A stretch of DNA of 47,397 bases, from positions 1-47,397 of the forward strand of contig CAJBLH010000090.1 in NCBI GenBank assembly GCA_903953895.1. The letters are read 5' to 3'. Positions within the stretch are counted from its first letter, which is position 1; each line of letters opens with the position of its first letter. Positions 33,409-41,264 of the stretch are shown one piece after another. This DNA comes from an uncultured Desulfobacteraceae bacterium (GTDB lineage Bacteria; Desulfobacterota; Desulfobacteria; Desulfobacterales; Desulfatirhabdiaceae). The notes under the pieces were generated by a model, which saw nothing but the letters and a program-made list of their open reading frames with translations, was not told the DNA's origin and made no database searches. A program made the position numbers and the translations under genes.

Positions 33409-34409
33409 TCGTCGAAAGAGAAAAGATGGAAAAATTCATACAGATCGGCTCAGAAAAATTCATGATCCGGCAATATCGCGACGACGATGAAACCGGTGTG
33501 CGAAAGCTCTGGAAAGCAGCTTTCGGCAAAGAAATGCCCATGCGTCTATGGTATTGGAAATATCTGAACAATCCTTACAAACGACAGATGATCATTTGTG
33601 TGGCTGAAACCGGCGAAACCGTGGTGTCTTATACCGGAATTCCGTATCGGACGAATTTACAGGGCCAGACCGTTGAAATGTCGCAGTTGATGGACATCAT
33701 GTCTCATCCGGAATATCGCAAAACCGGATTGTTCATAAAAACCGCGCATATCTTTTTTGAAATTTTCGGTAAAGACATTCTTTTTGTCTATGGATTTCCC
33801 GGAAAATATCATTATGATATCGGCGAAAAATATCTGGGTTATCAGGCGTTGACGCGGACTGTCAGCTACCTTTCCGCTCAGACGGATGCTTTGGCGCGCC
33901 AGGAAGCCGGATGCTGCAGATCCGAGCCAATCACGGAGATCGACGCCTCGTTTGATGGTCTTTGGGAAAAATGTCTGGATGATTATCCATTTTCGATCAT
34001 CAGAAATGCGGATTTTGTCCGGTGGCGGTTTTGCGATCATCCGATGAAGAACTATGAAATTTTTGGCTGTCGAAAAAATTCAGGCCCTGAATTGCATGCT
34101 TACGCGGTGTTTTCTGTTGAGGGAAAAAACGCCCGAATGGCTGATATTCTTGCGCCAGTGTCGGAAGAGTCAATCGGCGATTTTATGTGTCAGACCGCTC
34201 TGCTATTAAAAGATTCGGGCATTGAACGGATTGAAACATGGCTGCCGGAAAATCATTTTATAACCCAGGCATTAATTTCAGCGGGCTTTATCAACGCTCC
34301 GGAACCTTTGGGTATTATTCCGACCGTGCGCAATTTTGAGCGTGCGCCCCGGCTGGAATGGACATCCGAGCATCTTTATTACACAATGGCTGATGCGGAT
34401 TTGGTGTAA
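33405..34409 (+). CDS. GNAT-family N-acyltransferase
   Basis: The 334-residue protein starts with a GNAT fold (FMIRQYRDDDETGVRKLWKA, then VVSYTGIPYRT, LMDIMSHPEYRKTGLFIKTA around the CoA-binding loop), followed by a second GNAT-like half (about 180-320) with YAVFSVEGKNARMADIL and WLPENHFITQALISAGF. Such two-domain proteins acylate amino sugars or amines. ATG 33405 overlaps the preceding stop; ATG 33426 with an upstream GAAAGAG is an alternative. The next gene is a PIG-L deacetylase, so removal of an N-acetyl group followed by re-acylation of the same amino sugar is a plausible pairing, not proven. Confidence 0.7.
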   Translation: MIVEREKMEKFIQIGSEKFMIRQYRDDDETGVRKLWKAAFGKEMPMRLWYWKYLNNPYKRQMIICVAETGETVVSYTGIPYRTNLQGQTVEMSQLMDIMSHPEYRKTGLFIKTAHIFFEIFGKDILFVYGFPGKYHYDIGEKYLGYQALTRTVSYLSAQTDALARQEAGCCRSEPITEIDASFDGLWEKCLDDYPFSIIRNADFVRWRFCDHPMKNYEIFGCRKNSGPELHAYAVFSVEGKNARMADILAPVSEESIGDFMCQTALLLKDSGIERIETWLPENHFITQALISAGFINAPEPLGIIPTVRNFERAPRLEWTSEHLYYTMADADLV

Positions 34410-34411
34410 TC

Positions 34412-35170
34412 ATGACAGAAGATCAATTCATCCCTTTTCATACAACAGATCTTACGGGCAAGCGCGTGCTGGTTCTGGCGCCACATCCGGATGATGAAAC
34501 CTTCGGCTGCGGCGGAACGCTTGCGCTTCATGCAGAGGCCGTCGACCCGGTCCGGGTGGTGATTTTAACCAACGGGGCCAAAGGAGATATGTCCGGCAGA
34601 TACGACAGGAACGATTACATAGCGATTCGCCAGCAGGAAACTCTGGCGGCATGTGCCTGCCTGGGGATATCCGATGTTATTTTCTGGCCTTATGAAGATC
34701 GGGAGCTGGCAGACTCGGCAACCGTGGATTCGGAACTGGCGGCGCTGATTGATGAATATGCGCCGGAGCTGATTTATGCGCCGTCGCCCCTGGAATTTCA
34801 TCCGGATCATCGCGCAGCAGCATATTTTACCCAGGCTGCGATCAAGTTATGCCAAATGGATGCAGCACTTATTTTTTATGAGGTCGGTCAGCCCCTGCAG
34901 GTGGATATTCTTGTGGACATTACGGGTGTGTTAGACAAGAAAAAACAGGCGATTCAGCAATACAAAAGTCAGTTGGAAGAGCGACCTTATGATGATTTTT
35001 CATTGGCGTTGAATCGCTTCAGAAGCCTGACTCTGTCAAGAGATGTGACGCATGCAGAGGGGTTTATCCGATCCATGGACTGGCATCCGTTACTGGAACC
35101 GGCTGTAAATGGCTATCGATCCTGGGGTAAGAAACTTGGCGCAGCCGTAAAACGCTGCTTGAAATTCTGA
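34412..35170 (+). CDS. PIG-L/LmbE-family deacetylase
   Basis: This zinc hydrolase type removes N-acetyl groups from GlcNAc-containing molecules. The 252-residue protein has the metal motif APHPDDETFGCGG (His25, Asp28) and the second metal ligand site FHPDHRAAAYF (His130-His133), with the interposed RQQETLAACACLGISDV. Both are intact, so it should be catalytic. It begins two bases after the GNAT stop. In this setting it may expose an amine on a sugar of the exported glycan or on a lipid carrier intermediate. Confidence 0.88.
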   Translation: MTEDQFIPFHTTDLTGKRVLVLAPHPDDETFGCGGTLALHAEAVDPVRVVILTNGAKGDMSGRYDRNDYIAIRQQETLAACACLGISDVIFWPYEDRELADSATVDSELAALIDEYAPELIYAPSPLEFHPDHRAAAYFTQAAIKLCQMDAALIFYEVGQPLQVDILVDITGVLDKKKQAIQQYKSQLEERPYDDFSLALNRFRSLTLSRDVTHAEGFIRSMDWHPLLEPAVNGYRSWGKKLGAAVKRCLKF

Positions 35171-35225
35171 AACGATACAAACCGCCGATGAACCGGCAGC
35201 AGTGAATACTGGGAAGATTTTAGAT

Positions 35226-38200
35226 ATGGCGTCACCTGCAATCAGCATCATCATTCCGGCGTATAACCATGAGGCATTCGTTGCCGATGCGATCAAAAGC
35301 GTTCTGAATCAGTCTTTTACGGATTTTGAAATCATCGTCATCGATGATGGATCAACAGACAGTACTTTTGATGAGATCAAAAAAATCGATGATCCCAGGA
35401 TACGTTCCTTTCGTCAATCCAATATCGGGGCCGCGGAAACCATCAACCGCGGCGTCGATCTCTCCCAGGGGCAATATATCACCATTCTCAACTCTGATGA
35501 TATGTATCATCCCGAGCGATTGGCCCATTGTAAACGGTATATGGATGAGAGACCCGAGACGATGGTATTGTCAAGCCTCGTTCAGGCGGTTGATGTTTTG
35601 GGCAATCCTCTGAAACCCGGAGCCGGCAATGCATTCCATGATTACTGGCTGGGCTGGTATGCGGGTGCTATTCAGAAGCTTCAGCAGGATGGCGATTTTT
35701 TTTATTCGCTGCTGCAATCCAATTTCGTAGTTTCCACTTCCAATATATTTTTGAATTCTCGGATATTTCAGGAAGAAAACAAATTTGAGGATAAATTCTC
35801 CTATTGTCACGATTATGCCTTTTTGCTTCGGGTGCTGCAATCGCATCCATTCGGGTTCATCCATAGAAACCTGTTGCAGTATCGCCTGCACGAAACCAAT
35901 ACGATTCGTCACAATCATTTTTTAAAGCGCCTTGAGATCCAGTATGCCGTATTCCATTCACTGAATTTTGATGAGATACTGACAGGCTCCCTCAGTTTTC
36001 AGCACAAAATATCCGGCGTTGTGTTCCGGGGCCTTGAAAACAATCCGGATATCAATTTTGGCATTCGGCTGGCGGAAAAAGACAGGATGCTTGAAAAATC
36101 CGATGGATGGCTAAAAGAACTGCAATCTCAAATTACCCATGCCGAAGAGCGACTGATGCATACCGAAGGGATTGTTGAATGTTTCGAGTCTCTTGCGGCT
36201 GAAAAGGATATGCGGATTCAGGAAAGGGATAATCAACTCCAGCGTCTTGCCAAAGAAGTTGAACAAAAAGATGCTGATCTCCAGGGACTTACCAGAGAAA
36301 TCCAGCAAAAAGATGATAATCTTCAGCGTCTTGCCAAGGAAGTCGAACAAAAAGATGCTGATCTCCAGGGACTTACCAGAGAAATCCAGCAAAAAGATGA
36401 TAGTTTTCAGCGTCTTGCCAAAGGAATCGAACAAAAAGATGCTGATCTCCAGGGACTTACCAGAGAAATCCAGCAAAAAGATGATAATCTTCAGCGTCTT
36501 GCCAAAGAAGTTGAACAAAAAGATGCTGATCTTCAGCGTCTTGCCAAAGAAGTTGAACAAAAAGATGCTGATTTTCAGCGTCTTGCCAAAGAAGTTGAGC
36601 AAAAAGATGTTGATTTTCAGCGTTTTGCTAAAGAGGTTGAGCAAAAAGATGTTGATTTTCAGCGTTTTGCCAAAGAGGTTGAGCAAAAAGATGTTGATTT
36701 TCAGAGACTTGCCAAAGAGGTTGAACAAAAAGATGATAATCTCCGACACCTTATCAAAGAAATTGAACAAAAAGATAATAGCCTCCGGCGCCTATCCGAT
36801 GAGAACAGACAGAAAGACGAACATCTGCATGATCATGCTGAAGAAATCAACCGGAAAAATATCCTGCTTTCCGATATCGGACACCAGATTCAAGCATTAA
36901 AAAAAGAATTTCTGGAACGTCAGCGTCAGTGTGAAGAACAGGAAAAAGAGCTGGCGATGAAGTCAGATTATGAAACTGCTTTAAAAACGCAAGTTCACCT
37001 GGGGGATATACAACTTCAGGAAGCCGACCGAAAAATTGTTTTCCTCGAACATATGATTGCGCAGAAGGACCAGATTGTCAGTGAAAAAGAACGCTTCATG
37101 CAGGAGCTTTTTGCTTCTAAAGGGTGGCGATGGCTTACCCGGTATCGGGATATAAAGTTAAGTCTGGTCGCCAGACCGAAATCACATGCCGATCAACAAG
37201 AACATCAACCGCAAGTCGATGAAAAAACGTATCATGCCAAGGTGTTATCTTCAAATAATCACGTAAGGCCCAAAGTTGTTCATGCCATTGCCAATTTCCT
37301 GACCGGGGGCTCCAGCCGTCTGGTTGTCGATCTGGTTGAACATCTGGGGCACAAATACGATCAGGAGGTCATCTCCTTTTGTATTCCAACACCGCTGGCT
37401 TATGCCGGTGTGGTGTTGCACGATTTTTCGGGGAATGTCGCCAAAGAGCGGATTGAATCCTTCATCCGGCAAAAGAATGCACAGATTCTTCATGTCCATT
37501 ACTGGGGCGAAGGCGATGCGCCGTGGTATCGAAAGGTTTTTGATGCTGCGGAAAACTGGCAGGGTGTTTTGATTGAAAACGTCAATACGCCCGTGGTGCC
37601 CTATGTCAGCGACCGGGTGGATCATTTTGTTTATGTCAGCGAATATGCTAAAAATTTTGCAGCGTGTCGGGAAGAAAAATCCTCCGTGATTTATCCGGGC
37701 AGCAATTTCGCTCTGTTCGATCGAAAAGAAGCACCGGTTCCGGATAATGTTATCGGCATGGTGTATCGCCTGGATCCAGACAAGCTGAAAGCGGATGCCA
37801 TTCGTGTATTTATCCAGGTTGTCAAGAAAAGACCGCAAACTCAGGTGCTGATTGTCGGCGGCGGAGAATTTTTCGATGCCTATCGCACACAGGTGTCCGA
37901 AGAAGGCGCATCCGCCAATTTCGAGTTTACCGGATATGTTCCCTATGAAAAACTGCCGGAATATTATCAGAAAATGTCGATATTCGTTGCGCCGGTATGG
38001 AAAGAAAGCTTTGGGCAGGTATCGCCGTTTGCCATGAGTATGAAAATTCCGGTGGCGGGATATCGGATCGGCGCTCTGTCTGAAATTCTCGGCAGCGAAG
38101 ATCTTCTGGCAACCGACCCTGATGAACTGTCGGACATTATCGTGAATTTGCTGGAAGACAGAGACCGAAGAATCGAAATCGGCCGGAACAATCATCAGCG

Positions 38201-38285
38201 GGCCCACGAACGTTTTTCGGTCGAGGCTATGGTTGCCGCCTACGACCGGCTGTATGACCGGCTGATTCAAGAGCGTAGCCTTTAA
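35226..38285 (+). CDS. Giant glycosyltransferase: GT2 - long coiled coil - GT4 fusion
   Basis: In this 1019-residue protein, residues about 5-270 are a GT-A family 2 enzyme (ISIIIPAYNHEAFVADAI, IIVIDDGSTDST, ILNSDDMYHP). From about 290 to 640 is an extended coiled coil with fifteen 14-residue units of the LQRLAKEVEQKDAD type. From about 680 on is a GT-B family 4-like domain (IANFLTGGSSRLVVDLVEHL, ILHVHYWGEGD, WKESFGQVSPFAMSMKIPVA). In the GT4 E-x7-E motif the second Glu is Phe, so donor binding may be altered. ATG 35226 is preceded by GGGAAG; GTG 35202 is in frame. Two transferases held apart by a rigid rod resemble the molecular-ruler layout known for some O-antigen chain-length enzymes. Confidence 0.85.
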   Translation: MASPAISIIIPAYNHEAFVADAIKSVLNQSFTDFEIIVIDDGSTDSTFDEIKKIDDPRIRSFRQSNIGAAETINRGVDLSQGQYITILNSDDMYHPERLAHCKRYMDERPETMVLSSLVQAVDVLGNPLKPGAGNAFHDYWLGWYAGAIQKLQQDGDFFYSLLQSNFVVSTSNIFLNSRIFQEENKFEDKFSYCHDYAFLLRVLQSHPFGFIHRNLLQYRLHETNTIRHNHFLKRLEIQYAVFHSLNFDEILTGSLSFQHKISGVVFRGLENNPDINFGIRLAEKDRMLEKSDGWLKELQSQITHAEERLMHTEGIVECFESLAAEKDMRIQERDNQLQRLAKEVEQKDADLQGLTREIQQKDDNLQRLAKEVEQKDADLQGLTREIQQKDDSFQRLAKGIEQKDADLQGLTREIQQKDDNLQRLAKEVEQKDADLQRLAKEVEQKDADFQRLAKEVEQKDVDFQRFAKEVEQKDVDFQRFAKEVEQKDVDFQRLAKEVEQKDDNLRHLIKEIEQKDNSLRRLSDENRQKDEHLHDHAEEINRKNILLSDIGHQIQALKKEFLERQRQCEEQEKELAMKSDYETALKTQVHLGDIQLQEADRKIVFLEHMIAQKDQIVSEKERFMQELFASKGWRWLTRYRDIKLSLVARPKSHADQQEHQPQVDEKTYHAKVLSSNNHVRPKVVHAIANFLTGGSSRLVVDLVEHLGHKYDQEVISFCIPTPLAYAGVVLHDFSGNVAKERIESFIRQKNAQILHVHYWGEGDAPWYRKVFDAAENWQGVLIENVNTPVVPYVSDRVDHFVYVSEYAKNFAACREEKSSVIYPGSNFALFDRKEAPVPDNVIGMVYRLDPDKLKADAIRVFIQVVKKRPQTQVLIVGGGEFFDAYRTQVSEEGASANFEFTGYVPYEKLPEYYQKMSIFVAPVWKESFGQVSPFAMSMKIPVAGYRIGALSEILGSEDLLATDPDELSDIIVNLLEDRDRRIEIGRNNHQRAHERFSVEAMVAAYDRLYDRLIQERSL
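36237..36866 (+). repeat. 42-bp tandem repeats encoding coiled-coil units
   Basis: Fifteen consecutive 42-bp units start at 36237 and recur every 42 bases. The first twelve are highly similar at the DNA level, with an alternating GLTREIQQKDD/RLAKEVEQKDA pattern at first and then a homogeneous stretch; the last three are degenerate. Each encodes two heptads. Homogeneity suggests recent expansion by recombination. Confidence 0.92.
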
Positions 38286-38372
38286 CACCCCCGCTTCCTC
38301 CGGCAGATGGCCGGGGCGAGGGCCCGAACTGTTCAGATCAAGATCACGCAAAGTAAAAAAACATGGAGTACC

Positions 38373-39749
38373 ATGAAACCCTTGAATATCCTGCTGCCCG
38401 TTCATGTCTTTTTCCCGGATCATTTTTATGGCACGGAAACCTACACCCTGGAACTGGCCCAGTGCTTGAAACGCATGGGGCACAACCCCACAATATTAAC
38501 GTCGATTCTTTACGGAGAGAAAAGCCCCGGCGGAGATCGGTTTACCTATGAATACGGCGGGCTGACCGTTGACTGCACCGATTTGAATACACAGCCGCTG
38601 AAAAAGTTCAAACAATTATATTCCCGCCCGGATTTATATCCCGTGATAGCGGACATTATTCAGCAGCGGCAGCCGGACATCATTCACGTCACCCACCTGA
38701 TGGGGCATACCCCCGTACTCCTCGAGGTCATTCGGGATATGAAAATCCCTGTGGTGGCCACGCTGACAGACTTTTACGGCATCTGCCCCAACAGCAAACT
38801 CATCGCATTTGACGGCAGCCCTTGTACCGGGCCGAACCGGCGCTCCACCAACTGCCTTTCCTGCTACATCAGAGAACATGACTATGAGTTTTCATCGTCG
38901 AAAACCCTGGCGCCGCTTATCCGGAAAGACAATAAGCTGCCATGGGTGTCTTTCCTGCTGCCCTATGCGGCGGAGCTGGCCCGATTTTCGCACTTGCGCG
39001 AAAGTATTTGGGATGCGATCGATCGGACAGAGCATGTCAGGAAGCTGTACGACATTTACGCCTGCATGATTACGCCGACGGATCTGCTTCATGATGCATA
39101 TGTCCGGAATCGGTTTTATCCGAAAAAATTACATAAAATCAATTTCGGCATCAATCTCGATATGGTAAAAGCCTATCGTCACACCATGACGGAAGCCCCG
39201 GTGTCCATCAGATTCGGTTATATCGGGCAGATCACTTCCCACAAGGGAGTTGATCTGTTAATGAAGGCGTTTGCCGATCTTACCGGGCCACCGGCGACTC
39301 TTTCCATTTATGGACCCAGAGATCAGGATGCGGCATACATGGCGGAGCTGGACCGGCTATCCGATGGTCGGGGGGCTGTCGTATTCAAGGACACCTTCCC
39401 CAAAGATCAACTGGGGCAGGTGCTTTCGGAAATCGATGTGCTGGTAATTCCCTCGCGCTGGTACGAAAACAGCCCCCTGGTGCTGTTGTATGCGCTGGCG
39501 ACGAAAACTCCGGTCATTGTAACTGACATGAAGGGCATGAGCGAATTTGTAAAGAACGGTTATAATGGGTTTACCTTCAAGAAGGACGATGCATCGCAGC
39601 TTGGTTTAATCATGCAGCAGATTGTCGATAATCCTGCAACACTTCTCCAGTTGTCAAAAAATGCCGATTACAATAAGGGTATTATGGATCATGCTGAAAA
39701 TGTTCTTGATATTTATCTGGCTGTTTTGAGGAACACAGAGAACGGTTAG
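38373..39749 (+). CDS. Glycosyltransferase family 4
   Basis: The 458-residue GT-B enzyme has the N-terminal motif HVFFPDHFYGTETYTLELAQ, a Cys-rich insert (GICPNSK, CTGPNRRSTNCLSC), and the C-terminal lobe FGYIGQITSHKGVDLLMKAF and RWYENSPLVLLYALATKTPV. In the E-x7-E position the second Glu is Tyr, a variation seen in some GT4 enzymes. ATG 38373 has GGAG six bases upstream. It follows the giant fusion by 87 bases and is the last gene of the glycan cluster before cassette B. The Cys-rich insert is unusual for GT4 and might bind metal. Confidence 0.83.
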   Translation: MKPLNILLPVHVFFPDHFYGTETYTLELAQCLKRMGHNPTILTSILYGEKSPGGDRFTYEYGGLTVDCTDLNTQPLKKFKQLYSRPDLYPVIADIIQQRQPDIIHVTHLMGHTPVLLEVIRDMKIPVVATLTDFYGICPNSKLIAFDGSPCTGPNRRSTNCLSCYIREHDYEFSSSKTLAPLIRKDNKLPWVSFLLPYAAELARFSHLRESIWDAIDRTEHVRKLYDIYACMITPTDLLHDAYVRNRFYPKKLHKINFGINLDMVKAYRHTMTEAPVSIRFGYIGQITSHKGVDLLMKAFADLTGPPATLSIYGPRDQDAAYMAELDRLSDGRGAVVFKDTFPKDQLGQVLSEIDVLVIPSRWYENSPLVLLYALATKTPVIVTDMKGMSEFVKNGYNGFTFKKDDASQLGLIMQQIVDNPATLLQLSKNADYNKGIMDHAENVLDIYLAVLRNTENG

Positions 39750-40035
39750 ATAATAATCAGGATCAACCTTGTGAAATCCTGAAATGCAGTTTTTTTCAAG
39801 ACAATATTCGGTTATATCAACGTTATAAGGGCAAGTCGGATATCAACATGATGATTCTCATTGAGCTCCAAGGATCATTTTTTTCTTGCAATGATTTGAG
39901 AGTTGGGGTATCAAAAAGCAAAGTCTAATTTAGAATCCAAGCTGTATTGATATTAAACTCTTTACGGACTGCATGTTAATATTAATTTTTCTTGACACAT
40001 TTCGAGAAAAATGCTTAGAAAAGAGGATTGTATAT
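39750..40035. other. AT-rich gap between glycan cluster and cassette B
   Basis: About 290 bases without a supported gene. A weak stem (TCAGGAT/ATCCTGA, near 39760-39785) followed by a T-run may end the glycan operon. A TTGACA hexamer occurs near 39990 but with no good -10 at the right distance. Confidence 0.4.
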
Positions 40036-40611
40036 TTGAATTATAAGGTAATTCGATCTTTTACATTTTTATTTGCTTTGCTGTTGCTTGATTTATGGGG
40101 TGGGGTGGCGGCAACTGCTGGTGTTTTAGCGCGGGGAGACGGTTTTGTTATAGACTCAGGTGATGTCGAGGCGCAAAAAGACTATTTTCTGGAAAAGGGT
40201 TTCGAATCGACCGATCAAGAGCACCTTAATTCCGTACTTAAGGTGCGGCTGTTTGCTCTCGAAGCCAAAAACTCTGGCCTAATCAGCAGCCTGCCGGAGG
40301 CAACAGGTACAAATAAAAAAGATATAACAGAGGAATATTACCGGTTGTTTCTACTTTATTACAAGCATTTAATGGAAACATATCCGGTCAGTGAGGAAGC
40401 CATAAATTCATACTATCTGTCGTACCCGGAAAAGTTTCTACTTAATGCAGATGGTCCAAAACAAGATATCAAAAAGCAGGATTTGTGGGTACTGGATGCA
40501 GACATGAAAAACTGGATACGAAACAATATCGTGCTTTCCCAAAAAGCTGTAATCATCGAAAACGAGTTCGAGCGGCTGAAAACAAAAAACCACGTGGTTA
40601 TAGAGAAATAG
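40036..40611 (+). CDS. Cassette B gene 1: exported SurA-N/PpiC-like protein
   Basis: The 191-residue copy of cassette A gene 1 has a signal peptide (FLFALLLLDLWGGVAATA) and then LARGDGFVIDSGDVEAQKDY, a helical middle and INSYYLSYPEKFLLN near residue 130. I chose TTG 40036 because AAGAGG lies nine bases upstream and the signal peptide is then of normal shape; ATG 39973 would add about 20 odd residues. No parvulin domain is present. It aligns end to end with the 19375 protein but is clearly diverged, so the duplication is not recent. Confidence 0.65.
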   Translation: MNYKVIRSFTFLFALLLLDLWGGVAATAGVLARGDGFVIDSGDVEAQKDYFLEKGFESTDQEHLNSVLKVRLFALEAKNSGLISSLPEATGTNKKDITEEYYRLFLLYYKHLMETYPVSEEAINSYYLSYPEKFLLNADGPKQDIKKQDLWVLDADMKNWIRNNIVLSQKAVIIENEFERLKTKNHVVIEK

Positions 40612-40623
40612 GAAGAGGGCAGG

Positions 40624-41130
40624 TTGAATAGGTTTATCCTTTTTGGGCACCGTATATTGTGTTGCATGTTTGTGGTCATTGGGCTAATGATGGGCTGCGG
40701 TGTAAAAAATGTTCAACCACCGACCGCTGTTGCTGCGCCACAGCCCATTACCATTGAAATCAAGGAAGGCTTCCAGTGGCCAGACAATGATTTGCAGAAG
40801 CGTTTTCAACAATACTGGACGCTTCGCAAGGCTGGAGACTCTACGGGAGCATTTGAATTTGAAGCGCCGCATGTCCGAGAGATGGTTATTTGGGGAAGAT
40901 ATGACGGGTTTTGCAAGGCTGTTAGAAGTGACTGGACTTCAATACGGGTTGAGAAAATAAATAAAATCACGGAACAGTTGATTGAAGTTGATTTTAATAT
41001 GCTGATAAATCCCAAATATGGGACCTCGGCAGAAGTCTTTTATCGTGATTCGTGGTTGTTGATTCCCGGACAGTGGTATCATGTACTAAAAGATCCTTTT
41101 GTCACTGGTGATGGTTTCGGAAGAAAATAA
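40624..41130 (+). CDS. Cassette B gene 2: small lipoprotein
   Basis: The 168-residue copy of cassette A gene 2 has a type II signal (MFVVIGLMMGC), then the shared landmarks FQWPDNDLQKRFQQYW and a C-terminal DSWLLIPGQWYHVLKDPF. TTG 40624 has GAGGGCAGG just upstream and follows gene 1 by 12 bases, the same tight spacing as in cassette A. The middle part is rich in charged residues and strands. No enzymatic residues stand out. It is probably anchored in the outer membrane, with a role in assembly or export of gene 3 or 4 products (inference). Confidence 0.7.
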   Translation: MNRFILFGHRILCCMFVVIGLMMGCGVKNVQPPTAVAAPQPITIEIKEGFQWPDNDLQKRFQQYWTLRKAGDSTGAFEFEAPHVREMVIWGRYDGFCKAVRSDWTSIRVEKINKITEQLIEVDFNMLINPKYGTSAEVFYRDSWLLIPGQWYHVLKDPFVTGDGFGRK

Positions 41131-41169
41131 TGGAAGGAAAATTGGTTAAAAATACAAGTAATAAGATAT

Positions 41170-41235
41170 TTGAAAGGGGGTGACAGTTTAAGCATATCAC
41201 GACATCACACGGTTAAAATACCAAGGGTAAATTGA
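41170..41235 (+). CDS. Possible 21-residue frame at the site of the cassette A peptide
   Basis: TTG 41170 opens MKGGDS...TVKIPRVN and stops at TGA 41235, overlapping an in-frame TTG of the next gene. Position and ends (K-GGD near the start, VKI near the end) match the 33-residue frame at 20494, but no ribosome site is visible, so it may be eroded or chance. The shared DNA blocks GAAAGGGGGYGA and GGTTAAAATA could instead be a leader RNA feature. Confidence 0.25.
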   Translation: MKGGDSLSISRHHTVKIPRVN

Positions 41236-41264
41236 TAACTAAAGATGAGGAGGAGAAAGAAAAG

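Noticed and set aside
36111-36770. Minus-strand 219-codon frame with repeated hydrophobic Phe/Leu units
   Set aside because: Shadow of the 42-bp coiled-coil repeats on the + strand.
36237-36866. Regular repeats that might look like a CRISPR array
   Set aside because: Units are contiguous, in frame and coding, with no unique spacers. The same applies to the 54-bp repeats at the window start.
37251-38483. Minus-strand 410-codon frame
   Set aside because: Antisense to the GT4 half of the giant fusion enzyme; composition is that of a shadow frame.
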